Of a stretch of DNA of 64,000 nucleotides, positions 56,078 through 64,000 are shown piece by piece (the stretch's first letter is position 1; each line of letters starts with the position of its first letter). A program made the position numbers and the translations under genes. Origin of the DNA: Comamonas sp. BIGb0124 (GTDB lineage: Bacteria; Pseudomonadota; Gammaproteobacteria; Burkholderiales; Burkholderiaceae_C); the NCBI RefSeq assembly GCF_003752175.1, contig NZ_RJVF01000008.1, positions 744,001-808,000 of the forward strand. Reading direction: 5' to 3'. The notes beneath the pieces were generated by a model. That model ran no database searches. It saw nothing but the letters and a program-made list of their open reading frames with translations, and was not told the origin of the DNA.

Positions 56078-57661
56078 ATGAACGTCCATGTCTTTTACGA
56101 AGCCCTGCAAAATGCGCTCGGGCACAACCTGCTGCAGATCCTGGGAGGATTGCTGGTTCTGGTGGTCGGCTGGCTGCTGGCCGTGCTCGCCCGCGCCGGC
56201 GTGCACCGGCTGCTGAGCCTGCTGCGGGTCAACTCACGCGTGAGCGAAAGCGCCGCGTCGCCCGTCGATCTGGAATCGCCCATCGCCTCCGGCGTGTTCT
56301 GGCTGGTCCTGCTGGTCACCCTGGTGGCGGTGCTCAACGCACTCAACCTGTCGTATGTCTCGGCGCCCTTTGCCGATTTGCTGGCCGGCATCACCGGTTA
56401 TCTGCCCAATCTGCTGGCCGGCATGGTGCTGATCGTGGTGACCTGGCTGGTCGCAACGTTTCTGCGTGCCCTGGTCAAGCGGCTGCTGGCAGCCACGACG
56501 CTCGATGAACGCCTGTCGGCCGAAGCCGGCATGCGCCCCATGAGCCAGACGGCCGGAGACGTGCTGTTCTGGCTGGTCATCCTGTTTTTCCTGCCGGCGA
56601 TCCTGTCGGCGTTCTCGCTCTACGGCGTGCTCGAACCCGTTCGCGGCATGCTCAGCAAGGTGCTGGACATGGTGCCGAATGTCTTCGCCGCCGCCGTGGT
56701 CGGCCTGGTGGGCTGGCTCGTGGCGCGCGTGCTGCGTGGCCTGGTCACCAACCTGCTCAGCGCCGCGGGCGCCGACACCATCAACGAACGCGTGGGCCTG
56801 GACCCGGCGATCAAGCTCTCGCGCCTGCTGGGCACCATCGTGTTCATCCTGGTGTTCGTGCCCTCGCTGATCGCCGCGCTCGACGCCCTGCGCATCGAGG
56901 CCATCTCGGAGCCCGCAGCCAACATGCTGGCCCAGATTCTGGATGCGGTGCCCGCCATCGTCGCCGCAGCCGTGATCCTGCTGCTGACGTGGTACGTGGC
57001 CAAGTTCGCCGGCGAGCTCGTGGCCCGGCTGCTCGAGAGCGCAGGCTTCGACAGCCTGCCGGCCAAGCTCGGTGTGGCGCATGCGCTGTCGGGCAACACC
57101 AGTCCTTCGCGACTGGCCAGTTTCCTGGTCAAGTTCTTTGCCATGCTGTTCGCCAGCGTGGAAGCGGCATCGCAACTGGGCTTCTACCAAGTCAGCGACG
57201 TGGTGGCGACCTTCATCAGCTTCGGCGGCGACGTGCTGCTGGGCGGCGCGATCCTGGTGGTGGGCTTCTGGCTTTCGGGCGTCACCTACCGCGCCATCGT
57301 CAAAGCCAGCCCCGACCGCAGCACGCTGATCGCCAACGTGGCACGTTTTGCCATCATCGGCCTGGTCGTGGCCATGGGCCTGCGTGCCATGGGCATTGCC
57401 AACGAGATCGTCCAGTTGGCCTTCGGTCTCACGCTGGGTGCGGTCACGGTGGCCGTCGCGCTGGCCTTCGGTCTGGGCGGCCGTGAAGCCGCGGGCCGCC
57501 TGGCCAATCGCTGGGTCTCGCGCCTCGAGCGCAATGCCGACGAGGCACATGCCATGGATGCCGGCAGCCATGCCGCGTCCACCACGACGGCCGTGGTGCC
57601 GTCCGTGGAAGCCGGTACCGCCATCCCCCTGCCGCCGAGCGACGACGGCTCGCCCCGCTGA
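56078..57661 (+). CDS. TM-helix-repeat membrane protein (CmpX/mechanosensitive-channel-like)
   Basis: 527 residues. Five or so repeats of a hydrophobic pair with a L-P-N-[VIL]-[LFV]-A-[AG]-x-V-x-[LI] motif (YLPNLLAGMVLIVV, MVPNVFAAAVVGLVGWL, AVPAIVAAAVILLLTWY), the conserved TM-helix family, ending FALGLGGREAAGRLANRW and a polar tail. Related proteins such as Pseudomonas CmpX have roles in envelope stress and cyclic-di-GMP levels; here that is only family knowledge. It sits between the ABC ATPase and permease. Confidence 0.82.
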   Translation: MNVHVFYEALQNALGHNLLQILGGLLVLVVGWLLAVLARAGVHRLLSLLRVNSRVSESAASPVDLESPIASGVFWLVLLVTLVAVLNALNLSYVSAPFADLLAGITGYLPNLLAGMVLIVVTWLVATFLRALVKRLLAATTLDERLSAEAGMRPMSQTAGDVLFWLVILFFLPAILSAFSLYGVLEPVRGMLSKVLDMVPNVFAAAVVGLVGWLVARVLRGLVTNLLSAAGADTINERVGLDPAIKLSRLLGTIVFILVFVPSLIAALDALRIEAISEPAANMLAQILDAVPAIVAAAVILLLTWYVAKFAGELVARLLESAGFDSLPAKLGVAHALSGNTSPSRLASFLVKFFAMLFASVEAASQLGFYQVSDVVATFISFGGDVLLGGAILVVGFWLSGVTYRAIVKASPDRSTLIANVARFAIIGLVVAMGLRAMGIANEIVQLAFGLTLGAVTVAVALAFGLGGREAAGRLANRWVSRLERNADEAHAMDAGSHAASTTTAVVPSVEAGTAIPLPPSDDGSPR

Positions 57662-57669
57662 GGCGCCCC

Positions 57670-60291
57670 GTGCCGCTCGCCCGCCCGGGCCCAGCGCCCG
57701 GACAGGCCGGCCGCTGCGCCAGCCCCCTCCCCGCCCTGCTGCGCAGCTATTCATGGCTGGCGGCATGGCAGCATCCGTGGCGCTACGCGGCGGCCCTGAT
57801 GGCCGTCATGCTCGGCGTCGCCCTGGCCTATGCGGTGCAGTTGATCAATGCTTCGGCCCTGGACGAGTTCGCCAGCGCCGTCCGCTCGGTCAACGGACAG
57901 CCCGATCTGTCCGTGCAATCGATGCGCGGCACGTTCGACGACCGGGTCTACACCGATCTGGCGACGGTCGCGGGCGTCGACGAGGCGAGCCCCGTCATCG
58001 AAGGCACGGTCGCAGCCCGAGGGCCCGATGGCACGCTCGTGCCGTTGCGCATCGTGGGTGTGGATGCCTTGCGCGTGGCGGCCGTTGCCGGCAACCTCAT
58101 GCCCCGGCTGGCCGAGGGCCGCGACCGGCTGGATCTGTTCGCCCCCCGCACCCTCTTCCTCAACCCCGCCGCCACGGCCGTCTGGCCCAAGGGTCCCCTG
58201 ACGGCCCTGGTCGATGCCCAGCGGCCGATCGTGCTCGAAAGGGCCGGCGACGTGGCCGCGCAAGGCCCGCCCCTGGCCGTCATGGACATCGGCGCGGCGC
58301 AGGATCTGCTGGGCCAGCCCGGGCGGCTCAGTCGCATCGACCTGAAACTGGTTTCCGGACTGACCCCCGAGCTCTTTTCACAGCGCTGGCCTGCACCGAC
58401 CGGCACGCTGCTGAGCCAGCCCGGCGACACCAATCTGCGGGTCAGCAACATGTCGCGTGCCTACCGGGTCAACCTCACCGTGCTGGCGCTGGTGGCCCTT
58501 TTCACAGGCACTTTTCTGGTCTATTCGGTACTGGCCCTGTCGGTGGCGCGCCGCAGCCAGCAACTGGCCTTGCTGGCCGTGCTGGGCCTGACCCGCGGCG
58601 AGCGTCTGAAACTGGTGCTGGCGGAATCGGCGGTGCTGGGCGTGGTCGGCAGCGCGCTCGGGCTGCTGCTGGGCTCGGCACTGGCCGCGTTGGCGCTGAC
58701 CTGGCTGGGAGGCGATCTGGGTGGAGGTTACTTCCAGGTCGTGGGTGGCGCCTTGCAATGGCCCTGGGACCACACGACAGCCCTGGTCTTCGGCACCCTG
58801 GGCACAGGGGCGGCAATGGCGGGGGGCTGGTGGCCGGCGCGGGCGGCCGGTGCGCTGCCCCCTGCGCAGGCGCTCAAGGGCCTGGGCGGCGGGACGACCG
58901 GTCAGGCCGACCTCCCCTGGGCAGCGCTCGCAGCCCTTGCGGCAGCCGGTGCGATGAGCGCGCTGCCGCCCATCGCGGGCATGGCGCTGGGTGCTTATGC
59001 GGCCATCGCGGCCTTGCTGGTCGGAGGCATCGGCCTATTGCCCTGGTTGATCCGGGTGCTCAACGACCGCCTTGCGCCCGCGCTCGAACGCTGGCTTCTG
59101 CCCCTGCTGGCGGTCGAGCGGGCCCGCCATGCGCGTGAAACGGCGGCCGTTGCCGTCAGCGGCGTGGTAGCGGCCCTGGCTCTGTCGGTCGCACTGACGG
59201 TCATGGTGGCCAGCTTCCGCGACTCGGTCACGGCATGGCTCGACACCGTGCTGCCGGCCGACCTGTATGTCCGAATCGACCGTCAATTGGCGCCCTCGGG
59301 CCATTTCTCGCCCGAGCAGGTTCAAGCCGTCGCGGGCCTCGGCGAGGTGGCCCGCAGCACGGCGAGCCGCATCCAGCCCGTGGTGATGGATCCCACCCGC
59401 GCCCCCGTGACGCTGATTGCACGCACCTTCATGCCCGGCGCGGATGCCGCGGCGCGCGCAAGCCAGACGTTGCCGCTGGTCGGCGAGCCGTGGGTACCGA
59501 GCGACCCGCAGGCCATTCCCGTCTATGCCAGCGAGACATTCGCCGCCCTGTTCGACGTCGCGCCCGGCGACCCGTTGCCTGCTCTGCTTGGAACGACGGG
59601 CTCCACGCCTCCCCTGGTGGTGGCCGGCATCTGGCGCGACTACGCCCGACAGCAAGGCAGCCTGGCGCTGGATCTGGCCGACTACCGGCGCCTGACCGGC
59701 GATACCGAGGTCAACGAGCTCGCGCTGTGGCTCGCGCCAGGCCAGACCGCCGGCAACACCGCCGCATTGCAACACATCATCGAACGGCAACTGGATGCCG
59801 CCGGACCGCAGGGACGGCCCGAGGGCATCGAGTTCGCCAGCGCGGCAGAGTTGCGCGCGACCTCGCTGCGCATCTTCGACCGCAGTTTTGCCGTCACCTA
59901 CTGGCTGCAAGGCGTGGCCATCGGCATAGGCCTGTTCGGTGTCGCAGCCAGCCTGAGTGCGCAAGTCCTGGCACGCCGCAAGGAGTTCGGCATGCTGCGC
60001 CATCTGGGCCTCACACGCCGGCAGATCCTGGGCGTGGTCGCCGGCGAAGGGGCGGTGTGGACCGCCATCGGCAGCGCGGCCGGCCTGGCCCTGGGCCTGG
60101 TGATCAGCCTGATCCTGGTGAAAGTGGTCAACCCGCAAAGCTTCCACTGGACAATGGACATGAGCCTGCCCGCCACGCGCCTGATGGCCCTGTGCGCCGC
60201 CGTGGTCGCCGTGGGCACCCTCACGGCCTGGTTGGCCGCCCGCGCCGCGGCGGGCCAGGATGCCGTGCTGTCCGTCAAGGAAGACTGGTAA
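57670..60291 (+). CDS. FtsX-family ABC permease
   Basis: 873 residues, GTG start. Two FtsX/MacB-type halves: membrane helices at ~35-55, 265-400 (ALFTGTFLVYSVLALSVARRSQQLALLAVLGLTRGE), 420-465, 500-520 and 750-873 (...ARRKEFGMLRHLGLTRRQILGVVAGEGAVW), with large periplasmic parts between. A fused double permease like AttF/AttG; partner ATPase at 55180. Probably moves lipoproteins or another envelope component. Confidence 0.9.
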   Translation: MPLARPGPAPGQAGRCASPLPALLRSYSWLAAWQHPWRYAAALMAVMLGVALAYAVQLINASALDEFASAVRSVNGQPDLSVQSMRGTFDDRVYTDLATVAGVDEASPVIEGTVAARGPDGTLVPLRIVGVDALRVAAVAGNLMPRLAEGRDRLDLFAPRTLFLNPAATAVWPKGPLTALVDAQRPIVLERAGDVAAQGPPLAVMDIGAAQDLLGQPGRLSRIDLKLVSGLTPELFSQRWPAPTGTLLSQPGDTNLRVSNMSRAYRVNLTVLALVALFTGTFLVYSVLALSVARRSQQLALLAVLGLTRGERLKLVLAESAVLGVVGSALGLLLGSALAALALTWLGGDLGGGYFQVVGGALQWPWDHTTALVFGTLGTGAAMAGGWWPARAAGALPPAQALKGLGGGTTGQADLPWAALAALAAAGAMSALPPIAGMALGAYAAIAALLVGGIGLLPWLIRVLNDRLAPALERWLLPLLAVERARHARETAAVAVSGVVAALALSVALTVMVASFRDSVTAWLDTVLPADLYVRIDRQLAPSGHFSPEQVQAVAGLGEVARSTASRIQPVVMDPTRAPVTLIARTFMPGADAAARASQTLPLVGEPWVPSDPQAIPVYASETFAALFDVAPGDPLPALLGTTGSTPPLVVAGIWRDYARQQGSLALDLADYRRLTGDTEVNELALWLAPGQTAGNTAALQHIIERQLDAAGPQGRPEGIEFASAAELRATSLRIFDRSFAVTYWLQGVAIGIGLFGVAASLSAQVLARRKEFGMLRHLGLTRRQILGVVAGEGAVWTAIGSAAGLALGLVISLILVKVVNPQSFHWTMDMSLPATRLMALCAAVVAVGTLTAWLAARAAAGQDAVLSVKEDW

Positions 60292-60343
60292 GCCGGAGCG
60301 GCTGAAGAATCAGTCCCGCCCGGCCTGTCCATTCGCAGCCCTC

Positions 60344-61945
60344 CTAGATCAGGTGCATGGCCAACGCCTGTACCTGCTGCTGGCGCTCGGGCTGCTGCGG
60401 CGGTACCACCTGCCGCCAGGCAGCCGACGGTGCGTTTTCATGGCGATTGAGACTCGACCATTCCGGGTGACTGCGGGCCTTGTGCAAGGCCGGCGGCAGG
60501 CTGTCGTGGCGCCAGTCCATCATGGCCGAGGTCGCGGCCTGCACAGCAGGCAAGTCGTCGATGCGGATGACATCCTGCGCCGCATGTCCTCGCATCTCGA
60601 GCGCGCGCACCAGACTCAACTGGCGCAGGGCGACCAGGCGCAGCACCGTGTCGTCGACACGCAGCACACGCTCGCCCTGCACCCGCCCCCACATGCGCTG
60701 CCCGTAATCGCGCAGCGTCTGCAGGGCTCCACCGGCCAGTGCGCCGACCAGGGTGGCCGTGCCGAGCGAAAGCCCTGCCAGCATCACGTCCAGGCCGGCC
60801 CCGACGGCCGCACCCGCAGCCATGCCGCCGCCGAGCTTGATGCCGAATTGGCGGAGGGTTTCGGTACTGAAGAGGTCTTCGTCCCAAACCCCCTCGAAGC
60901 TCGGAAAACCCCGGCTGGCCGCATCGCCTTGCCGAAAGGCGTACAGGGCCAGCAGCGCCTGGCTGCAGCGTTGTTCGCGCTGGCGAACGGCATCGTGCAG
61001 GGCCAGGCCGGAGGCTCTGACCGAGTCCTCGTCGCTGGCCACCGTCAGCCTCACGGCCGCCACGTCCAGCAGCAGTTCGGCCACCAGCCGGGCCGCGGTT
61101 GCCCGGCGTTCACGCGCCTGTCGCACCAGCTCGGCCTGCAGCCGCTGAAACACCGGACGCGCCGGCTCCAGCAGCATCGACAGGCTGTCGTACAGGCGCT
61201 GCTCGCCGTCCAACGGCGGCGCAACGGTATCGAAGCGGATGGCCGCATGCAGACCCAATCGACCCAGCATGTCGCGCCAGGCCGGCTCCTGCGACGCGGC
61301 ATCCAGAACGAAGTTCAGCACCGGCAGCAGAGGTTTGCCCGCCATGGCGAGCACCGCCAGTTCGTCTCGGTACTTGGGCAGCACCGGATCGCGGACATCG
61401 ACCACGTACAGAGCCGCATCGGCCTGCAGCATCTGGCGCAGCACCTTGGCCTCCTGCTCGTAGCGATCGGACGCCTCGGCCGTGCGCAGGAAAACGGCAA
61501 TCGTGTCCGGGCCGTCGAGGCGCTGCGTGCGGGCGACCGGCGGCTGCAGACGGGTCGATCCCAGGCCGCCGGTCGACCCGTAAGGCGAAAGCCCCGGGTC
61601 GTCCTGATGGCCCGGCACGAGCGTCGGTTCGGCCGGCGCCTGCGCCAGCCGTTCGAGATACTCACGCAGACCGATGCCGTCTTCCATGCCCGGCGTGTCA
61701 TGCAGAACCAGATGGATCTGGCCGCCCACGCTCAGGGCCGCGCCTTCGACATGCCGCGTGGTGCTGGGCCGATGAGAGACCTCGCCGAACGCCACATCGC
61801 GCAGCAGCGTGCGCAGCAGCGAGGTCTTGCCGACATTGGTGTGCCCGACCACGGCAAGGTTGACGGGTGTGGCGGGAGCCTGTGGTGCGGCGGGGCCTGC
61901 AGCGCCGCGCGGCCGGTCGTATGAAGATGCAGATTCTGGGTTCAC
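60344..61945 (-). CDS. GTPase with DUF3482 domain
   Basis: 533 residues. A Ras-like G domain with G1 VGHTNVGKT (~33-41), G3 DTPG (~81-84), and switch STTRHVEG; then DUF3482 over ~300-533 with a hydrophobic Gly/Ala-rich segment (GGGMAAGAAVGAGLDVMLAGLSLGTATLVGALAGGAL) that may insert in the membrane. Its start overlaps the DUF2868 stop, so the two are coupled. Role unknown. Confidence 0.88.
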   Translation of the reverse strand: MNPESASSYDRPRGAAGPAAPQAPATPVNLAVVGHTNVGKTSLLRTLLRDVAFGEVSHRPSTTRHVEGAALSVGGQIHLVLHDTPGMEDGIGLREYLERLAQAPAEPTLVPGHQDDPGLSPYGSTGGLGSTRLQPPVARTQRLDGPDTIAVFLRTAEASDRYEQEAKVLRQMLQADAALYVVDVRDPVLPKYRDELAVLAMAGKPLLPVLNFVLDAASQEPAWRDMLGRLGLHAAIRFDTVAPPLDGEQRLYDSLSMLLEPARPVFQRLQAELVRQARERRATAARLVAELLLDVAAVRLTVASDEDSVRASGLALHDAVRQREQRCSQALLALYAFRQGDAASRGFPSFEGVWDEDLFSTETLRQFGIKLGGGMAAGAAVGAGLDVMLAGLSLGTATLVGALAGGALQTLRDYGQRMWGRVQGERVLRVDDTVLRLVALRQLSLVRALEMRGHAAQDVIRIDDLPAVQAATSAMMDWRHDSLPPALHKARSHPEWSSLNRHENAPSAAWRQVVPPQQPERQQQVQALAMHLI

Positions 61946-63525
61946 GAGGCCGCCTGTCTGGAAAGAGGTTGCGCGGGATCGAGCGGGTCCGGCATACCGA
62001 CACCGACATGTACGGCCGCAGTAGCGTCATTGGGCCACTGAACCTGTCCGCGTTCAAGCCAGGCCAACGCCACCCCTTCGACGCGCAGCAGCCGGGCTTC
62101 GTCGAGCGCCTCGATCCAATCGCCCACGCGCGCGGCGTCCAACTGGCTGCCACCGGGTGCCGGCAACAGCCAGACCCGGGCCTGCGTGGCCAGTTGCGCC
62201 AGCGTCACCATCAGGCGCAGGGTCCCGCGGTCGGGTGAGCGCCGGGGATCGCAGGCCATCAGCAGCCGCTCGGCAGGCTCCCGGGTCAGTTGGTCGAGCA
62301 CACGCTGGCGCTGGCCTCCGGTGTCGAGCCGCCCGCCGTCGTGCACCTGGCCCTCGATCCCCTCCGGCAAATCCGGCGGCCAGTCGTGATCGGTGCCCAG
62401 TTCGATGGCGACCAGAATCGCGCCATGGCCTGCGACGATCCGCGTGGCATCGAGCTGCGCATCGGCGCGACGGGGCGGCGCGGCGTCGTGCACCCCGACG
62501 GCCTCGGCGGCCGGCACCAGGCGGCTCCGCAACATCTCGAGACCCGGCAAGCCGGTATCCAACGTCAGGCGCTTCGTGCCGCGCCTCCAGCCCGCCGCGC
62601 ACAGCAACCCGAGCAGCAGGCGCGGCAGCACACCGTAGGTCACCACCAGACCGACCAGCCACCAGGCCCATTGCTGGCGAACCGACGGATCGCCAACGAC
62701 GCCCTGCCCGCTGGCCTCGATGGCCTGGACCCCCAGCGCCGGAAAGCCCAGGTGAGACGGCAACCAGCCCAGTGCCTGAGTCAGGGCCACAAACGTGTCG
62801 CCGCCCAGCAGCGTGCTTTCCCACACGAAGCCATAGCGGCGCGTGGCCATCGTCGCCAGCAGGCAAAGCAGCGCCGACACCAAGGTCACCAGCCAGAAAC
62901 CATGGGTGAGCAGGCCCATCAGCCAGCGCAACAAGCCGTGGCGCACCAGCACGGGCTGCCAGGCTGCGCCCAGTTGCAGCATGCGCGCTTCGCGGCTGAA
63001 GCGCCCGATCAGCCATATCCATAAACGGCCAGCCAGGCCCAGGCCCTGCCCGGCCGCTTGCGCACTCCCTCGTACTGTCGCCAGCATGGCCACCAGCCAG
63101 ACCAGCAGCATGAGCGCATTCAAGCCCAGCAGCCCGACCACGGCCCGGTAGACATTGACCACCACGCCATCCGGTCCGGCCTGTGTCCCCAATGCAGCCC
63201 AGGCCAGCCCGGCGCCGCTGAGCACGGCCACAACGGCCAGCAGCGCAACAGCGAGGCCGGCACTGGTCAGCCAACGCGATTGCGCCTGAACCCATCCGTC
63301 GCGCAGACCCAGCGCCCAGGCCCGAATCTGCAGTCGCGTCGAAAAACTGCCGCCTGCCGCTCGCGCCTGCCGATTGGCCTGCTCGTCGTCGAGCCAGCCC
63401 GTCTGGGCCTCGGTCAATCGCAACGCCTCGGTCAGCCAGAGGCTGCGCAAACGGTCGGGCTGGACAGGGGAATCGGAAAGGGGCGAAACGGCCGGGGGCT
63501 TGGAAGAAGAGGGAGTGGCTTGCAA
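61942..63525 (-). CDS. DUF2868 membrane protein
   Basis: About 527 residues from a possible TTG at 63525 (LQATPSSSKPP); the frame is open to 63639. Several membrane segments (AGLAVALLAVVAVLSGAGLAWAAL, GLLGLNALMLLVWLVAML, FWLVTLVSALLCLLATMA and others) in the first two-thirds, then a polar domain (HGAILVAIELGTDHDWP...). Always paired with DUF3482 GTPases. Start uncertain. Confidence 0.87.
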   Translation of the reverse strand: MQATPSSSKPPAVSPLSDSPVQPDRLRSLWLTEALRLTEAQTGWLDDEQANRQARAAGGSFSTRLQIRAWALGLRDGWVQAQSRWLTSAGLAVALLAVVAVLSGAGLAWAALGTQAGPDGVVVNVYRAVVGLLGLNALMLLVWLVAMLATVRGSAQAAGQGLGLAGRLWIWLIGRFSREARMLQLGAAWQPVLVRHGLLRWLMGLLTHGFWLVTLVSALLCLLATMATRRYGFVWESTLLGGDTFVALTQALGWLPSHLGFPALGVQAIEASGQGVVGDPSVRQQWAWWLVGLVVTYGVLPRLLLGLLCAAGWRRGTKRLTLDTGLPGLEMLRSRLVPAAEAVGVHDAAPPRRADAQLDATRIVAGHGAILVAIELGTDHDWPPDLPEGIEGQVHDGGRLDTGGQRQRVLDQLTREPAERLLMACDPRRSPDRGTLRLMVTLAQLATQARVWLLPAPGGSQLDAARVGDWIEALDEARLLRVEGVALAWLERGQVQWPNDATAAVHVGVGMPDPLDPAQPLSRQAAS

Positions 63526-63646
63526 ATCAAAAAGGAATCCGTAGAAAACACTGGTGCACGGCCGGACCCGGCCGCACTGTTCAAGACCCGCTGGCGAGCT
63601 CTCGGTTCCCCGAACCAGCGAGGGCCTATGCTGCCACAATCAAAGC

Positions 63647-64000
63647 ATGTCCGCGACCCAGCAACCCCTCGTATCCGCCCTGCCGTCCTCTGCCGGCCGG
63701 CGGCTCTGGCTGAAGCATGCCTGGCAGCTCTCGGCCGCAGGACTGGCGGCGGCCGGTGGGCCTGCGGCCTGGGCCGCAGCCGGGGCCACGGCCTTGCAGC
63801 CCCTGGCACCCCGCATGCTGGTGTTTCCACGCGATCATGGCAGCCATCCCGAGCTTCAGACCGAATGGTGGTACGTCACGGGCCACCTGCGCCCGCGCGG
63901 CAACGCCGGCCCGGCCCCGAGCCATGGTTTCCAGATCACCTTCTTCCGCTCGCGCGTGGCCCAGGCCGAAGGCATCCAGTCCAGCTTCGCGGCACGCCAA
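63647..64000 (+). CDS. AttH/CrtC-like lipocalin-fold protein, N-terminal part
   Basis: 118 residues before the window end. A twin-arginine-like signal region (RRLWLKHAWQLSAAGLAAAG...AWAA) is followed by the family start FPRDHGSHPELQTEWWYVTGHL and GFQITFFRSRVA. Homologues (carotenoid 1,2-hydratase/AttH) are commonly encoded with an ABC ATPase and FtsX-type permease such as those at 55180 and 57670. Carotenoid activity should not be assumed. Confidence 0.85.
   Translation, partial: MSATQQPLVSALPSSAGRRLWLKHAWQLSAAGLAAAGGPAAWAAAGATALQPLAPRMLVFPRDHGSHPELQTEWWYVTGHLRPRGNAGPAPSHGFQITFFRSRVAQAEGIQSSFAARQ

Noticed and set aside
56234-57766. Minus-strand open frame opposite the TM-helix-repeat gene
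   Set aside because: His/Gln/Gly-rich antisense shadow of a well-supported membrane protein.
63647-64000. Naming the last gene as a carotenoid hydratase
   Set aside because: The family name is historical; no carotenoid genes are in the window and the gene context is ABC/lipoprotein-type, so only a lipocalin-fold call is made.

Overview
The window is 64 kb of GC-rich chromosome from a betaproteobacterium of the Burkholderiales, most like Alcaligenaceae. This is inferred from the Bug-type tricarboxylate-binding protein, the tolB-pal-cpoB block, and the rng / maf / rlmH / rsfS / hemF / purD / yebC block. The left 40 kb is rich in accessory, surface and stress genes. The right 23 kb, after a tRNA-Lys, is dense housekeeping sequence.

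Left part. 2-2.0 kb: the end of pyruvate:quinone oxidoreductase poxB and a Ku DNA-end-binding protein. 2.3-4.9 kb: two nearly identical GAF-GGDEF diguanylate cyclases around a small membrane-protein gene. 5-8 kb: small stress-type genes (DUF1328, a Lys/Ser-rich peptide, members of two unrecognised small-protein families) and a LuxR-type response regulator. 8.7-13.1 kb: a four-gene cluster encoding a secreted protein with four ~39-residue repeats (amyloid- or solenoid-like), a small exported protein, a CsgG-like lipoprotein fused to a DUF4384 domain, and a Sel1-type exported protein. 14.1-21.2 kb: a complete pgaABCD operon for poly-beta-1,6-N-acetylglucosamine. The cyclases, regulator, repeat protein with its putative exporter, and pga together suggest a biofilm/matrix region under cyclic-di-GMP control; this link is inferred from position.

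22-37.8 kb: a patchwork of metabolic or transport genes (FAD oxidoreductase with a Bug-type binding protein and LysR regulator; EamA exporter with MocR regulator; CPA2 antiporter), scattered with small genes. Two families stand out. Family A has six copies of about 66-92 residues starting M-x-x-I-x-[ILMV]-x-W. Family B has four copies of about 68-70 residues with an RPLW...LTG core. Twice a B gene lies just downstream of an A gene in the same direction. Some share upstream DNA elements.

37.8-40.7 kb: a decayed polymorphic-toxin locus next to tRNA-Lys, with a frameshifted DUF637-type CdiA/hemagglutinin fragment, an orphan toxin tip overlapping an Imm45-like immunity gene, a truncated immunity-like fragment, an unknown gene, a truncated IS3-family element and tandem repeats like those at IS21-type ends.

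Right part. tcdA; cpoB, pal and tolB (envelope constriction); rng, maf, a family-25 glycosyltransferase, rlmH, rsfS with a long Ala/Lys tail, hemF, purD and yebC; then on the other strand a HerA-like ATPase, miaA, an ABC ATPase, a TM-helix-repeat channel-like protein and an FtsX-type permease; finally a DUF3482 GTPase with a DUF2868 membrane protein, and the start of an AttH/CrtC-like lipocalin-fold protein cut by the window end.
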